From Acidobacteriaceae bacterium (GTDB lineage: Bacteria; Acidobacteriota; Terriglobia; Terriglobales; Acidobacteriaceae): a stretch of DNA of 35,836 nucleotides. The position numbers and the translations under genes were made by a program. Shown here piece by piece: positions 25,776 to 34,613 of this stretch. Every line of letters begins with the position of its first letter. Position 1 is the first letter of the stretch. The notes under the pieces are model-generated. The model saw nothing but the letters and a program-made list of their open reading frames with translations. It was not told the DNA's origin and did not search any database. The stretch spans positions 1 to 35,836 of the forward strand of contig JASHQQ010000079.1 in the NCBI GenBank assembly GCA_030039035.1, read 5' to 3'.

Positions 25776-28769
25776 ATGCTATCGCCCCTTTTCACCTCGA
25801 GGCAGAACGAGTTCGCGGCACGGATCGCTCCTGTGTATGTCGCAGTGATGGCATTGGCGCTGCTGTGCAGCAGCCGCCTGAACGCACAGGTTGTGGCCAC
25901 CTACACCTTCGACGACGGAACGGCCGACGGATGGACGTCCTTCAATGGCGCCGGCACGCCGGTCGCCTCGAATGCCGCGGCCTACGAAGGCGCTTACAGC
26001 TTGCTGACGACGACCAATTCCAGTGGGGCCGGTGGGCCCGGCATATCGATGAGCACCGTGCTCCAGGCCGGCGCCACCTATACGATCACCGGCTGGGTGC
26101 AGCTTACCAGCGGCGAAACCGCCACCAATGCCAACTTCACCATGAAACGGAACGACCTCATCTGCTCCAGCGATACGTGCTATGACACGATCGGAGCCTA
26201 CACGGTGGCTGTCAGCGACTCCGGCTGGGCGCAGATTGGGGGAAGCTATACGGTCAGCACGTCGGAGACCGGGCTGTTTCTCTATGCCCAACTGGTTGGA
26301 CCGACAAGCACGCAATCCTTTTATCTCGACGACGTGGTGATTACCGAAACCGCGCCGCCGCCGGGCGGAACGCCGATTGCGACCTATACCTTCTCCGATG
26401 GCGGGCTGGACGGATGGGCGCCGTTCGGTCCTGTAACGCTCACCAATGTCGCGCCCCCGGTCACCGATCCCAATGGAGACGCGCTGAGCCTGGAAGTGAC
26501 CAACCGGACGGCCGGTTACATGGGACCGAGCCTGAATCTGCTCGGCATCAATAACATTGTGGCCGGCGCTGTGTATCAGGTCACCGCCTATGTGCTGCTC
26601 GCCGCGCCCGACAGCAGCAATCCGACGGCAACCATCTCCACCAAGACCGCGGATTGCGCCACATCCGGCGCCTACGCAAATATCGCCACATCCGGCGCTC
26701 TCTCCAGCACGGCATGGACGCAGGTGCAGGGCACGTTCAGCTTCAGCGATCTGCCCGGTCCGCCGACCAGCCTGATCCTCTACATTCAGTCGAGCAGCGC
26801 CACCGATTCCTTCTATATCGACGACGTGACCATCAGCGAGCTTTCGCCGCCGCCGCCCAGCCCGAGCCAGCAGGACAACTCGGGCATTACGACGACCTTT
26901 GCCGACGGCGGACTCGACGGCTGGAGCTCGCGCAGCGGCAGTTCCACGTTGACCAATGTCGCTGCGCCGGTTGTCGATCCCAACGGCGACACGCGCAGCC
27001 TGCTGACCACAGGGCGCATCGCCAACTACGACGGCCCGCAGATCAACGTGAGCAACAAGATGTACGACGGCTCGGTCTATAACCTGAGCGTCTACGTGAT
27101 GCTGCAACCCACCGATGGCTCGAGCCACATCATCAACATGAGCCTGCAGTACAACCTGGACGGAAATGCCAACTATCCGAGCATCACGGGATATCCGGGT
27201 GTGACCATCCCCGCGGACGGGCAATGGCACCAGATCAGCGTGAACGGGTTCACGATGCCGAGCAGTTACGATCCGGGCACGGCCTACGTGTATCTGCAGA
27301 CGGTGCCCGCCTCGGGCAACGATCTGGTGTCGTTCTACATCGACGACTTCCAGCTCACCTATGTTCCTCCGCCGACGATCCAGACGGACATTCCGTCGAT
27401 CTTCAAGACCTACGCCGATTTCTTCCCCATCGGAGCGGCCGTGGACACGACCGATCTTTCCGGGCCTCATGCGCAACTGCTCACCATGCACTTCGACAGC
27501 ATGACGCCGGGGAACGACCTGAAGTGGAGCTCGGTTGAGAGCGCCAAGGGGCAGTTCGATTTCACCAACGGAGACGCCGAAGTGGGTGAGGCAGTCTGCG
27601 CCGACATGAAGGTGCGTGGCCAGAATCTGGTCTGGTCCACGGGCGAGCAGACGCCATCCTATGCTTTCGGCGACGGCACGAATTCGGCGGCCAATCAGGC
27701 AACGGTGACCGCCAACATCCAGGAACACATCGAGAACGAGGTGCAGCATTTCGGCACCAAGGTCTATGCATGGGATGTGGTGAACGAGCCGATCGATCCC
27801 ACGCAAACCGACTGCCTGGTGCACGGCCCGTTCTATCAGGTGCTGGGCGCGAGCTACATCGACATCGCGTTCGAGGCGGCGAAGCAATATGCGCCGCCGG
27901 GAACGAAGCTGTTCCTCAACGAATACAGCACCACCCAGCCGGCCATGCTCTCCTGCCTGATCAAGGTGGTGCGCGAGCTGCGCGGCCGCGGCGTTCCGGT
28001 CGACGCCATCGGCCACGAAATGCACAACCAGATCAACTACCCGACGCCGGAGTCGATGCTCGAGGCCGTCGAAACCGTCCATCGCGAGCTTCCGGAGATG
28101 GACCAGCAGGTCACCGAGCTCGATATGAGTGTCTACAACGCCGGCGACGACACCTCGAACTACGGCAACAACATTCCGCCATCGGTTCTTGCCGAGCAGG
28201 GATGGCTCTACAAGGACTACTTCGATGTGTTCCGGCGGCTGAGAGGAAAGCTCAGCGCCGTAACCTTCTGGGGCATGGCGGACGACGATACCTGGCTCGA
28301 CAGCTTCCCGGTCGATCGCACCGACTATCCGCTGCCCTTCAACATGCAACTGCAGGCCAAACCGGCTTACTGGGGCATCATCGATCCGACGCAGCTTCCG
28401 GGCTACGGATTGAAGTTCGACATCTCCAGCAGGACCGGGCCGCAGGATGCACGTGTCTGGACCGTCACTGCGACCAATGGCGACGTGGGTCCGGCCTACG
28501 CCACGCAGATCGACAGCTTCACGCTGTTGCAAACCCTGGGGCGCCGCTGCCATCCGACGGTGACGCCGCCGGCAAGCTATCCGATTTCGCTGGGCGACAT
28601 CGCCACCAGCGGCTCGGCGAGCGCCGCGTTCACCATCGACTTTGCCGGATGCGACGAGAATGCGCGGTTCTCGGCCATCGTCCCCTGGACCTCGTCAACC
28701 TATCACACGGGCACGCTGATCACGGGATTCGAATTCCATTGGGGTCACGGCTGGGATCTCGTTCGGTAG
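25776..28769 (+). CDS. Secreted endo-1,4-beta-xylanase: three CBM4/9-like modules plus GH10 domain
   Basis: A 997-residue secreted enzyme. The signal peptide ends at LNAQ (about 38). Three carbohydrate-binding modules follow (about 39-195, 198-355, 370-530), each starting like ATYTFSDGGLDGW and ending in a FYLDDV/FYIDDV motif, joined by Pro-rich linkers. The GH10 barrel (about 540-880) has the acid/base E671 in WDVVNEP and the nucleophile E781 in VTELDMSVY. After it comes an unassigned C-terminal beta-rich domain with Cys pairs (about 885-997). The usual LVWH histidine reads LVWS, and GHTL reads GQNL, so substrate handling at subsite -1 may differ. AGGAGG seven bases upstream fixes the start. 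It degrades xylan outside the cell. Confidence 0.96.
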   Translation: MLSPLFTSRQNEFAARIAPVYVAVMALALLCSSRLNAQVVATYTFDDGTADGWTSFNGAGTPVASNAAAYEGAYSLLTTTNSSGAGGPGISMSTVLQAGATYTITGWVQLTSGETATNANFTMKRNDLICSSDTCYDTIGAYTVAVSDSGWAQIGGSYTVSTSETGLFLYAQLVGPTSTQSFYLDDVVITETAPPPGGTPIATYTFSDGGLDGWAPFGPVTLTNVAPPVTDPNGDALSLEVTNRTAGYMGPSLNLLGINNIVAGAVYQVTAYVLLAAPDSSNPTATISTKTADCATSGAYANIATSGALSSTAWTQVQGTFSFSDLPGPPTSLILYIQSSSATDSFYIDDVTISELSPPPPSPSQQDNSGITTTFADGGLDGWSSRSGSSTLTNVAAPVVDPNGDTRSLLTTGRIANYDGPQINVSNKMYDGSVYNLSVYVMLQPTDGSSHIINMSLQYNLDGNANYPSITGYPGVTIPADGQWHQISVNGFTMPSSYDPGTAYVYLQTVPASGNDLVSFYIDDFQLTYVPPPTIQTDIPSIFKTYADFFPIGAAVDTTDLSGPHAQLLTMHFDSMTPGNDLKWSSVESAKGQFDFTNGDAEVGEAVCADMKVRGQNLVWSTGEQTPSYAFGDGTNSAANQATVTANIQEHIENEVQHFGTKVYAWDVVNEPIDPTQTDCLVHGPFYQVLGASYIDIAFEAAKQYAPPGTKLFLNEYSTTQPAMLSCLIKVVRELRGRGVPVDAIGHEMHNQINYPTPESMLEAVETVHRELPEMDQQVTELDMSVYNAGDDTSNYGNNIPPSVLAEQGWLYKDYFDVFRRLRGKLSAVTFWGMADDDTWLDSFPVDRTDYPLPFNMQLQAKPAYWGIIDPTQLPGYGLKFDISSRTGPQDARVWTVTATNGDVGPAYATQIDSFTLLQTLGRRCHPTVTPPASYPISLGDIATSGSASAAFTIDFAGCDENARFSAIVPWTSSTYHTGTLITGFEFHWGHGWDLVR

Positions 28770-28844
28770 CGGCCTGCGCGCGGTTGAATCGGCCCGCGGC
28801 GATTGGACCTGTTCCAGTCGCCCCAGGCCCTCGAAACAAATCGG

Positions 28845-28884
28845 GCGGCGCAGCCATTGCCGGTTGCGCCGCTCGCTCTTTGTT
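28845..28884 (+). terminator. Terminator-like hairpin after the xylanase gene
   Basis: GCGGCGCAGCC (28845-28855) pairs with GGTTGCGCCGC (28862-28872) with one G-U pair across a six-base loop, then TCGCTCTTTGTT. The T-run is interrupted, so termination may be partial. It lies in the 226-base gap between convergent xylanase and otsB genes and could serve either. Confidence 0.55.
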
Positions 28885-28995
28885 ATAAACTCCCGCGGCA
28901 ATTCCCGAGTTGCCGTGGCCGCCCGGAGTCTGTACAGGGTCGCCGCTCCTTGAGGTCGGGTCGACTTGAGCGCGGCGGCTTCGGGATACAGTAAC

Positions 28996-29847
28996 TCAGG
29001 AATTGCGCCAGCCACCACCGGCCTGCGCCCATCTTTCGAGAAACATCCTCAGGCCTGCCGGCGGGCGCAGCCAGACGTCCGCGGCGGTCTCGCGCCACGC
29101 CGGGCGCATCAGCACGCTCAGGCTGGGCCGTCCCGATGCATTCACAACGCGAAAGGCCGCTTCGTCGGTCAGGTCGTCGCCGAGATAGGCAACCGGCGCT
29201 TCCCTGTCTGTCTCCTCGAGGATCGCTTCGACGGCGCCGCCCTTGTCGCGGCCCACGCGAAGTTCCACGCCGGCTTCGAAGTCAAGGAGCCGCAATCCGT
29301 CGAGCCGCGCCAGGGGTTCGAAGAGAGTTCGCGTCCTTGCCTCGATCCGGCGCGCCTTCTCCCGCGAGATGCCGCGCCAGTGCATCACGGCGGCGTTGGG
29401 CTTGTCCTCGAAGCGCCCGCCAAAGCTGTCCCGCGCAAGCTGCTCGCGAACCTCGTTCAACTTCCCGATCGCTGCCGGCGAGGCCTCCTGCATCTCACGG
29501 CTTCCGTCGGGATGCAGCCGCTCGGCGCCATGCAGGCCCCAGACTTCGATCGGCGCATCGAGAGCCAGCAGCCGCCCGATGTCGGCTGCCGGACGACCGG
29601 TGACAATCGCCATGCGCGTGCGGCTCCGGCTCTGTATGCGGGAAAGCAATTCGCGCACGCCCGCATAGGGCCGCGCCCTGAAGCGGTCGACACGGAACTG
29701 CGCCATCGAACCGTCGTAGTCCAGAAGCAGAACAGAACGGGCAGCGCGCTTGACGGCGGCGAAGAATTCGTCCAGCCGGTGCGCCGTTTCCGGAGTCATT
29801 GCGCTCCCGCTTCCGGCGCCAATCCTCGCTGCATCTCCCCTGTGCAT
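28996..29847 (-). CDS. otsB: Trehalose-6-phosphate phosphatase
   Basis: A 283-residue HAD-superfamily phosphatase. Motif I is LLLDYDGSMAQF, with nucleophile D43 and general acid D45 (DxDGS instead of the usual DxDGT). Motif II is MAIVTGRP. The cap contains WGLHGAERLHPDG and KPNAAVMHWRG. The end has GRDKGGAVEAIL and YLGDDLTDEAAF with the Mg-binding aspartates. It removes phosphate from trehalose 6-phosphate to give trehalose. The start at 29847 lies four bases after the otsA stop, so it is coupled. An internal ATG at 29799 (MTPETAH) with GGGAG upstream is an alternative start. Confidence 0.93.
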   Translation of the reverse strand: MHRGDAARIGAGSGSAMTPETAHRLDEFFAAVKRAARSVLLLDYDGSMAQFRVDRFRARPYAGVRELLSRIQSRSRTRMAIVTGRPAADIGRLLALDAPIEVWGLHGAERLHPDGSREMQEASPAAIGKLNEVREQLARDSFGGRFEDKPNAAVMHWRGISREKARRIEARTRTLFEPLARLDGLRLLDFEAGVELRVGRDKGGAVEAILEETDREAPVAYLGDDLTDEAAFRVVNASGRPSLSVLMRPAWRETAADVWLRPPAGLRMFLERWAQAGGGWRNS

Positions 29848-29850
29848 CGC

Positions 29851-32193
29851 CTATGCCAGTTTACGGCGATCGGCGCCGCCCGCGTGAACCACCGAAGGTC
29901 CCGCGCGGCTGACGCTTGTCGTCTCCCAGTCCTCCATGCGCAGATCGCTGAGATCGCCGAGGATGCTCGCCGCCCAGCGATAAACATTGTTCTCCATCAC
30001 CTGGCGGCGCATCCGCTGCATGCGCGTGCGCCGCTCGCCGCGCGGCATATCCAGGCCGCGGCGGATCGCCTCGGCCACGGCCGCGATATCGTAGGGGTTC
30101 ACCAGCAGCGCATCGGCCAGTTCCACCGCCGCGCCGGTGAACCGGCTCAACAACAGCACTCCGTCCTCGTCGTCGCGCGCCGCCAGAAACTCCTTGGCGA
30201 CCAGGTTCATTCCGTCGTGCAACGACGTCACCAGGCAAAGATCCGCCGCGCGATACCATCGATTGACTTCATCGTGATTGTACTGGCGTTCGATCAGCAC
30301 CACCGGCTTCCATCTCGCCGTCTGGAATCGCCGGTTGATGCGCTGCGCGGTCTCTTCCACGCGCCGGCGCAAATCCATGTAACTGGGAATGCGCGTGCGG
30401 CTGGGCGCGGCGATCTGCACCATGGTCAGCTTTTCGAGGAACCAGCGATGTTCCTCGAGCAGGATCTCCAGCGCGAGCAGGCGTTCCTCGATTCCCTTGG
30501 TGTAATCGAGCCGGTCGACTCCCAGCGCCAGATATTCGCAGCGCACTCCGTACTCCTCGAGCAGCATCTGGCGGATGTCCGGCGGCGGAAGAGGCGCAGC
30601 TTCGACGGCGCGATTTTCGTCGTGTGCCTGCACTCCGTTGAAAACCACGCTGATCGGATACGGTTTGACCAGGCTGGCGTGTCCGCCGCGGCGCACCGTC
30701 ATGTGCTCGCGGTCGGTACGGGCCTCCAGCGTGCGGTCCACGGTGGCGAGAAAGTTGCTGCAGTGCAGGGGAATGTGGAAACCGATCAAATCGGCGCCCA
30801 GCAGGCCATCGAGCAGCTCCGCCTGCCAGGGGCAAATCCCGAAAGCCTCGGGATTCGGCCACGGAATATGCCAGAAAATGGCGACGCGGGCATCGGGCCG
30901 CGCGTCTTTTATCATGCGCGGCGCCAGCGCGAAATGATAGTCCTGAACGAAAACGACGGGGTTGGCGCAACCTTCCATCTCGCTCAGCACGGCGTTGGCG
31001 AACTTGCGATTCACGCGCTGGTAGCACGACCAGTCCGAGGCGCGAAAGATCGGCCGCGTGTGCGCGATATGGCAAAGCGGCCACAGGCCTTCGTTGGCGA
31101 ATCCGTCGTAGTAGCCCGACTCCTCCTCGCCGGTGAGCCAAACGCGTCGCAGGCTGTAGCGGGGATCGCCGGGAGGAACGCAGAGCCGGTCGAATTCGTC
31201 GACGACCGAGCGGTCCTCGTTGCCGCTGCCGTGGGCCACCCACACGCCGTCGCAGGCGCAAAGCACCGGCTCGACGGCCGTGACCAGGCCGCTGGGAGGA
31301 ACCTCGCACACGATTTCCTTCCCCTTGCGCACGTGCATGTAGGGCTCGCGGTTGGAAAGGACGAAGATCCGGCTCGAGCCGAAGCGTTCGCGCACATGCA
31401 CGGCAAGCCGTTCCGCCGTCCACACGTGCTCGCCGGCGTCGCGCAGCCGCGCTTCGGTGCGCGCAGCAGCGCGCGCCGCCATCAGGCTTTCCGCCAGCGT
31501 ATCCACCTCGCGGGCCAGCGGCGAAAGAAAGCTCAGTTCGGCGATGTTGTCGTCGCCCCCTTCGTGGGCGCGCCCCGACCGCAGGCGCCTCAGCCGCTCG
31601 GAGAATCGCGTCATGGGCCGGGTGAGAAACCAGCTCACCATCAGCAGGGTGACCGCGACAATGAGCACGACAAACGCCGCGATCCGCCAGAAGCTCCGCT
31701 TCCACACCGCCATGTCTTCGGCGCGAATGAAGCCCGCGTCCTGCAGCACCACCATCACGCCGTTCAACTCGTTGCCGGCGTGGAGCGGAATGGCTTCCTC
31801 CAGCCATTGACGGCTGTCGTCATGGCCAAAGTTCCCGATCGGCGCCCCTTTGTGGGCTGCCCGCTTCACCGTGGCCGGAGGCAGAAGGCTGAACAGGTTC
31901 TGCGGGCCGGCGGAAGCCACCAGCCGGCCCTGGGGGTCGTAGACCGCCAGGCCCAGGGCCTCGTCGAAGGGATGCAGGCGCGCGACCGTGGCGGCGACCA
32001 CGTCCACGCGGTTGCCGGCAACGGCAGACTCGACCTCGGGCTGAAGGCTCGCGCCCAGCAGCGCCGTCCTGCGTTCCAGGTCCTGGCGCATGGTGTGCTT
32101 GTGGGCCAGCACATCGAAGTAGGTGGAGGCCACGGAAACGAACGTGACGCCGAGAATCAGGGCAAGGATCAACCGCACGCGGAACAGATGCAC
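29851..32193 (-). CDS. otsA: Membrane-anchored trehalose-6-phosphate synthase with N-terminal sensor and HAMP domain
   Basis: A 780-residue fusion. Transmembrane helix 1 (about 5-23, [18 protein letters not shown]), a periplasmic segment of about 145 residues, helix 2 (about 169-190) and a HAMP-like linker (about 191-245, [16 protein letters not shown]) look like a sensor kinase front end. The C-terminal part (about 274-755) is a complete GT20 synthase: [51 protein letters not shown], and [13 protein letters not shown] for UDP-glucose binding. It joins UDP-glucose and glucose 6-phosphate. The GTG start at 32193 has AGGGAGG six bases upstream; an ATG at 32250 without such a site is possible. 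otsB follows. Membrane anchoring suggests control by an external signal such as osmotic change, which is an inference. Confidence 0.92.
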   Translation of the reverse strand: MHLFRVRLILALILGVTFVSVASTYFDVLAHKHTMRQDLERRTALLGASLQPEVESAVAGNRVDVVAATVARLHPFDEALGLAVYDPQGRLVASAGPQNLFSLLPPATVKRAAHKGAPIGNFGHDDSRQWLEEAIPLHAGNELNGVMVVLQDAGFIRAEDMAVWKRSFWRIAAFVVLIVAVTLLMVSWFLTRPMTRFSERLRRLRSGRAHEGGDDNIAELSFLSPLAREVDTLAESLMAARAAARTEARLRDAGEHVWTAERLAVHVRERFGSSRIFVLSNREPYMHVRKGKEIVCEVPPSGLVTAVEPVLCACDGVWVAHGSGNEDRSVVDEFDRLCVPPGDPRYSLRRVWLTGEEESGYYDGFANEGLWPLCHIAHTRPIFRASDWSCYQRVNRKFANAVLSEMEGCANPVVFVQDYHFALAPRMIKDARPDARVAIFWHIPWPNPEAFGICPWQAELLDGLLGADLIGFHIPLHCSNFLATVDRTLEARTDREHMTVRRGGHASLVKPYPISVVFNGVQAHDENRAVEAAPLPPPDIRQMLLEEYGVRCEYLALGVDRLDYTKGIEERLLALEILLEEHRWFLEKLTMVQIAAPSRTRIPSYMDLRRRVEETAQRINRRFQTARWKPVVLIERQYNHDEVNRWYRAADLCLVTSLHDGMNLVAKEFLAARDDEDGVLLLSRFTGAAVELADALLVNPYDIAAVAEAIRRGLDMPRGERRTRMQRMRRQVMENNVYRWAASILGDLSDLRMEDWETTSVSRAGPSVVHAGGADRRKLA

Positions 32194-32355
32194 TTCAGCC
32201 CTCCCTGCCCTGGACACAGGCCCGCCCCGGGTCGCCATACACGCGTCCATGCTTTTAGATGCACCGGAATGACCGTTTGTTCTTTCTTTGAATTCGGGCA
32301 GGCAACATTCGACTTCACTCTTTCGGGCGGGAACTTCCTTCCCTCGACTGCGTAA

Positions 32356-32376
32356 ATCTTGCACGGAACGCAAGAT
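32356..32376. promoter_or_regulatory. Inverted repeat in the divergent otsA / mlaE region, candidate operator
   Basis: ATCTTGC-ACGGAAC-GCAAGAT is a perfect 7-bp inverted repeat with a seven-base spacer, in the 291-base gap between the divergent otsA and mlaE genes. The centre-to-centre geometry suits a dimeric regulator. No clear -35/-10 pair was found for either gene; TATTCT near 32413 is a possible -10 for mlaE. Confidence 0.45.
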
Positions 32377-32484
32377 GTTTCTGCCCGCCGGGCCGAGCCC
32401 GGCCGCCGCATGCGTTATTCTGTCGAGGACAGCGGCGCAAGCTGCTGAATCGGAAGAACCCCGACGGGAAACCCGGCAAGGCGC

Positions 32485-33261
32485 ATGGCGATACCGCTGA
32501 TCGAAAAGACGGCCAGGAACTTCGTGTTCACCGTGCAGGATTATTCGATATTTGCCTGGCAGGCCCTGATGAATCTCTTCCGGCCGCCTGTCTACTGGAC
32601 CGAATTCCTGCTGCAATCGGACATCATCGGCGTCGGCTCGACGACCATCGTGCTCTTGTCGGGATTCTTCACCGGCGGCGTGCTGGCGCTGCAATCGGCG
32701 GCCACGCTTTCGGCCTTCGGCGCCACCGGCGTCACCGGACGCTTCGTGAGCCTGACCATGATCCGCGAACTGGGGCCGGTGCTCACGGGCATCATGGTTT
32801 CGGGGCGCAATGCCTCTTCCATGGCCAGCGAACTGGGATCGATGGTGGTGACCGAGCAGATCGACGCCATGCGCGCGCTGGGCGTGGACCCGCTGCGCCG
32901 CCTGGTGACGCCGCGTCTTTACGCCTGCATCGCCATGCTCTTCTTTCTCACCATCATTGCCGACTTCTGCGGCATCCTCGGCGGCGCTTTCGTTACCAAG
33001 TTCATGAACAACCTGAATGGAACGCAGTACTTCTCCGAGGCGTGGGAGTTTCTGCGCGCATCCGACATCACCCAGGGTCTGATCAAGCCGCTCTTCTCGG
33101 GGTTCATCATCGCCTCCGTCGGCTGCTTCAACGGCATGAGGACCACGGGCGGCACCGAGGGCGTGGGCCGCTCCACGATCCAGGCCGTCGTGTGGGCTTC
33201 CATTCTCATCATCTTCGTGGACTTCCTGCTCACCCAGGTCATGCTGACGATCTTTCGATGA
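32485..33261 (+). CDS. mlaE: MlaE/YrbE-family ABC transporter permease
   Basis: A 258-residue membrane protein with about five hydrophobic helices. It has the MlaE-family core FTGGVLALQSAATLSAFGAT, followed by the conserved SLTMIRELGPVLTGIMVSGR and SSMASELGSMVVTEQIDAMR, then ALGVDPLRRLVTPR. These are the coupling and Glu-rich motifs of the permease that moves phospholipids between the membranes with MlaF, MlaD and partners. The end overlaps mlaF by four bases (ATGA). mlaD (the MCE-domain protein) and mlaB are not in the window. AAGG lies close upstream of the ATG. Confidence 0.93.
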   Translation: MAIPLIEKTARNFVFTVQDYSIFAWQALMNLFRPPVYWTEFLLQSDIIGVGSTTIVLLSGFFTGGVLALQSAATLSAFGATGVTGRFVSLTMIRELGPVLTGIMVSGRNASSMASELGSMVVTEQIDAMRALGVDPLRRLVTPRLYACIAMLFFLTIIADFCGILGGAFVTKFMNNLNGTQYFSEAWEFLRASDITQGLIKPLFSGFIIASVGCFNGMRTTGGTEGVGRSTIQAVVWASILIIFVDFLLTQVMLTIFR

Positions 33262-34094
33262 ACGAATCCGCGCAATCCTCCCCGCATGGACGCGCCGCGC
33301 TTGCGGATGAAAATGCCGTTGTCGCCTTTCGCAGCGTCTCCATCGAATTTGTATTGCCGGTGCTCAGGGATGTGAGTTTTTCCGTCGCCCCGGGCGAAAC
33401 GCGCATCCTGCTCGGGCCGGCGGGGGTGGGCAAAAGCGTCCTGCTCAAGCTCACCAACGGGTTGCTGCGCCCCGACTCCGGCGACATCCGGCTTTTCGGC
33501 GAGGAGATCGCGCGCGCGCCGGAGGAGATGCTGTTTCCCCTGCGCACGCGCACCGGAATGGTGTTTCAGGAGGGCGCGCTCTTCGACTCGCTCACCATTC
33601 GCGACAATGTGGGCTACCAGTTGATCGCCGAACACACGCCCGACGAGGAGATCGACCACCGCGTCCACGAATCGCTCCGCTTCGTCGGACTGGAGGAGAC
33701 ATTCGATCTCTTTCCCGGGAGTCTCTCCGGCGGCATGCGCCGGCGCGTCGCGATCGCCCGCGCGCTGATTCACGATCCGGAGCTGTTGCTCTACGATTCT
33801 CCCACGGGCGGACTCGATCCGGTCACTTCGACCACCATCATCGAGCTCATCATGAAGCAGCGCGACGTGCGGCGCACCCCGTCCATCCTGGTCACGCACC
33901 GGCTGCAGGACGCCTTCACCCTCTGCACCCACCGCTTCGATCCCGGACAGGGGCGCATGACCTCGCTTCCGCAGGGGCAGTCCGATGCCGGCACGACATT
34001 TCTCATGCTCGAGGAAGGCCGGCTGATCTTCGACGGCTCGCTGCACGAACTGGTGCACAGCGAAATCCCGTTCGTGCGCGAGTTCCTGGAATAG
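33258..34094 (+). CDS. mlaF: MlaF-like ABC transporter ATP-binding protein, catalytic Glu replaced by Ser
   Basis: A 278-residue ATPase paired with the MlaE permease. Walker A is GPAGVGKS (53-60), the Q-loop is VFQEGALFD, the signature is LSGGM followed by RRRVAIARAL (156-170), Walker B is LLLYD (176-180) and the H-loop is VTHR. The residue after the Walker B aspartate, normally the catalytic Glu, is Ser (YDSPTGGLDP, S181). This should lower hydrolysis unless another residue compensates. The ATG overlaps the mlaE stop by four bases; a longer frame upstream lies inside mlaE. It would power lipid transport for outer-membrane asymmetry. Confidence 0.92.
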   Translation: MNESAQSSPHGRAALADENAVVAFRSVSIEFVLPVLRDVSFSVAPGETRILLGPAGVGKSVLLKLTNGLLRPDSGDIRLFGEEIARAPEEMLFPLRTRTGMVFQEGALFDSLTIRDNVGYQLIAEHTPDEEIDHRVHESLRFVGLEETFDLFPGSLSGGMRRRVAIARALIHDPELLLYDSPTGGLDPVTSTTIIELIMKQRDVRRTPSILVTHRLQDAFTLCTHRFDPGQGRMTSLPQGQSDAGTTFLMLEEGRLIFDGSLHELVHSEIPFVREFLE

Positions 34095-34121
34095 GTGCGG
34101 CCGGAGAGCTGGTTGCAAGGT

Positions 34122-34493
34122 TCAGCAAAGCGCCCTGCGCCGCGCGAGAAACCGCCGCAACCTCCAGCCGTAAATGCCGAGGTTGAGCACGCAGACGGCG
34201 ACGCCCGCCACGCTTACCAACCAGCCGGGAAGATCCGGATACACAACCGCATCGAGACAGTGCATCAGGAATCCACCCTGATACGGCGCGATGCCGGCGC
34301 GGGACTCGAAGTAGTTCTCGGCCAGCGTAAGAGGGCACGGCCACGGGCTCACTTCAGCCGCGATTCCCCAAAGAAGCGCCAGGATGTGCAACGTGGTCCA
34401 TACCGGCCGTCCGCGAGTCCATGCGCCGCCGAAGATGACCAGCGCCAGCCACAGCAGGTGAACCATCAACACGAGAGTTGCAAGCTGGGCCAT
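34122..34493 (-). CDS. DUF2784 membrane protein
   Basis: A 123-residue protein with three to four hydrophobic helices. The DUF2784 pattern is clear: LVLMVHLLWLALVIFGGAW, then LHILALLWGIAAEVSPWPCP, LTLAENYFESRAG, YQGGFLMHCLDAVVYPDLPG, and a last helix followed by an Arg-rich tail (GWRLRRFLARRRALC). Function is unknown. The start (MAQLATL) is where homology begins; the much longer frame upstream is antisense to the oxidoreductase gene. It is 27 bases from the convergent mlaF stop and 120 bases from the divergent Gfo/Idh/MocA gene. Confidence 0.85.
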   Translation of the reverse strand: MAQLATLVLMVHLLWLALVIFGGAWTRGRPVWTTLHILALLWGIAAEVSPWPCPLTLAENYFESRAGIAPYQGGFLMHCLDAVVYPDLPGWLVSVAGVAVCVLNLGIYGWRLRRFLARRRALC

Positions 34494-34613
34494 CGGCCTG
34501 ATCCAGCATACGCCCGCATCGAGCCGTTCGCTTTCGCCCGGTGAATTCGCCGTGCTAGACTTCCGGTGCAATACTGTTCGCCACATTCCGCAGGAATGGC
34601 ACTGGAGGCGCAC

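Noticed and set aside
25779..28553. 924-residue open frame antisense to the xylanase
   Set aside because: No recognisable domain; the sense strand has signal peptide, CBMs and GH10 catalytic motifs with an ideal ribosome-binding site.
28966..32355. 1129-residue open frame antisense to otsA and otsB
   Set aside because: It spans two real genes in opposite orientation and shows only low-complexity Arg/Ala/His composition.
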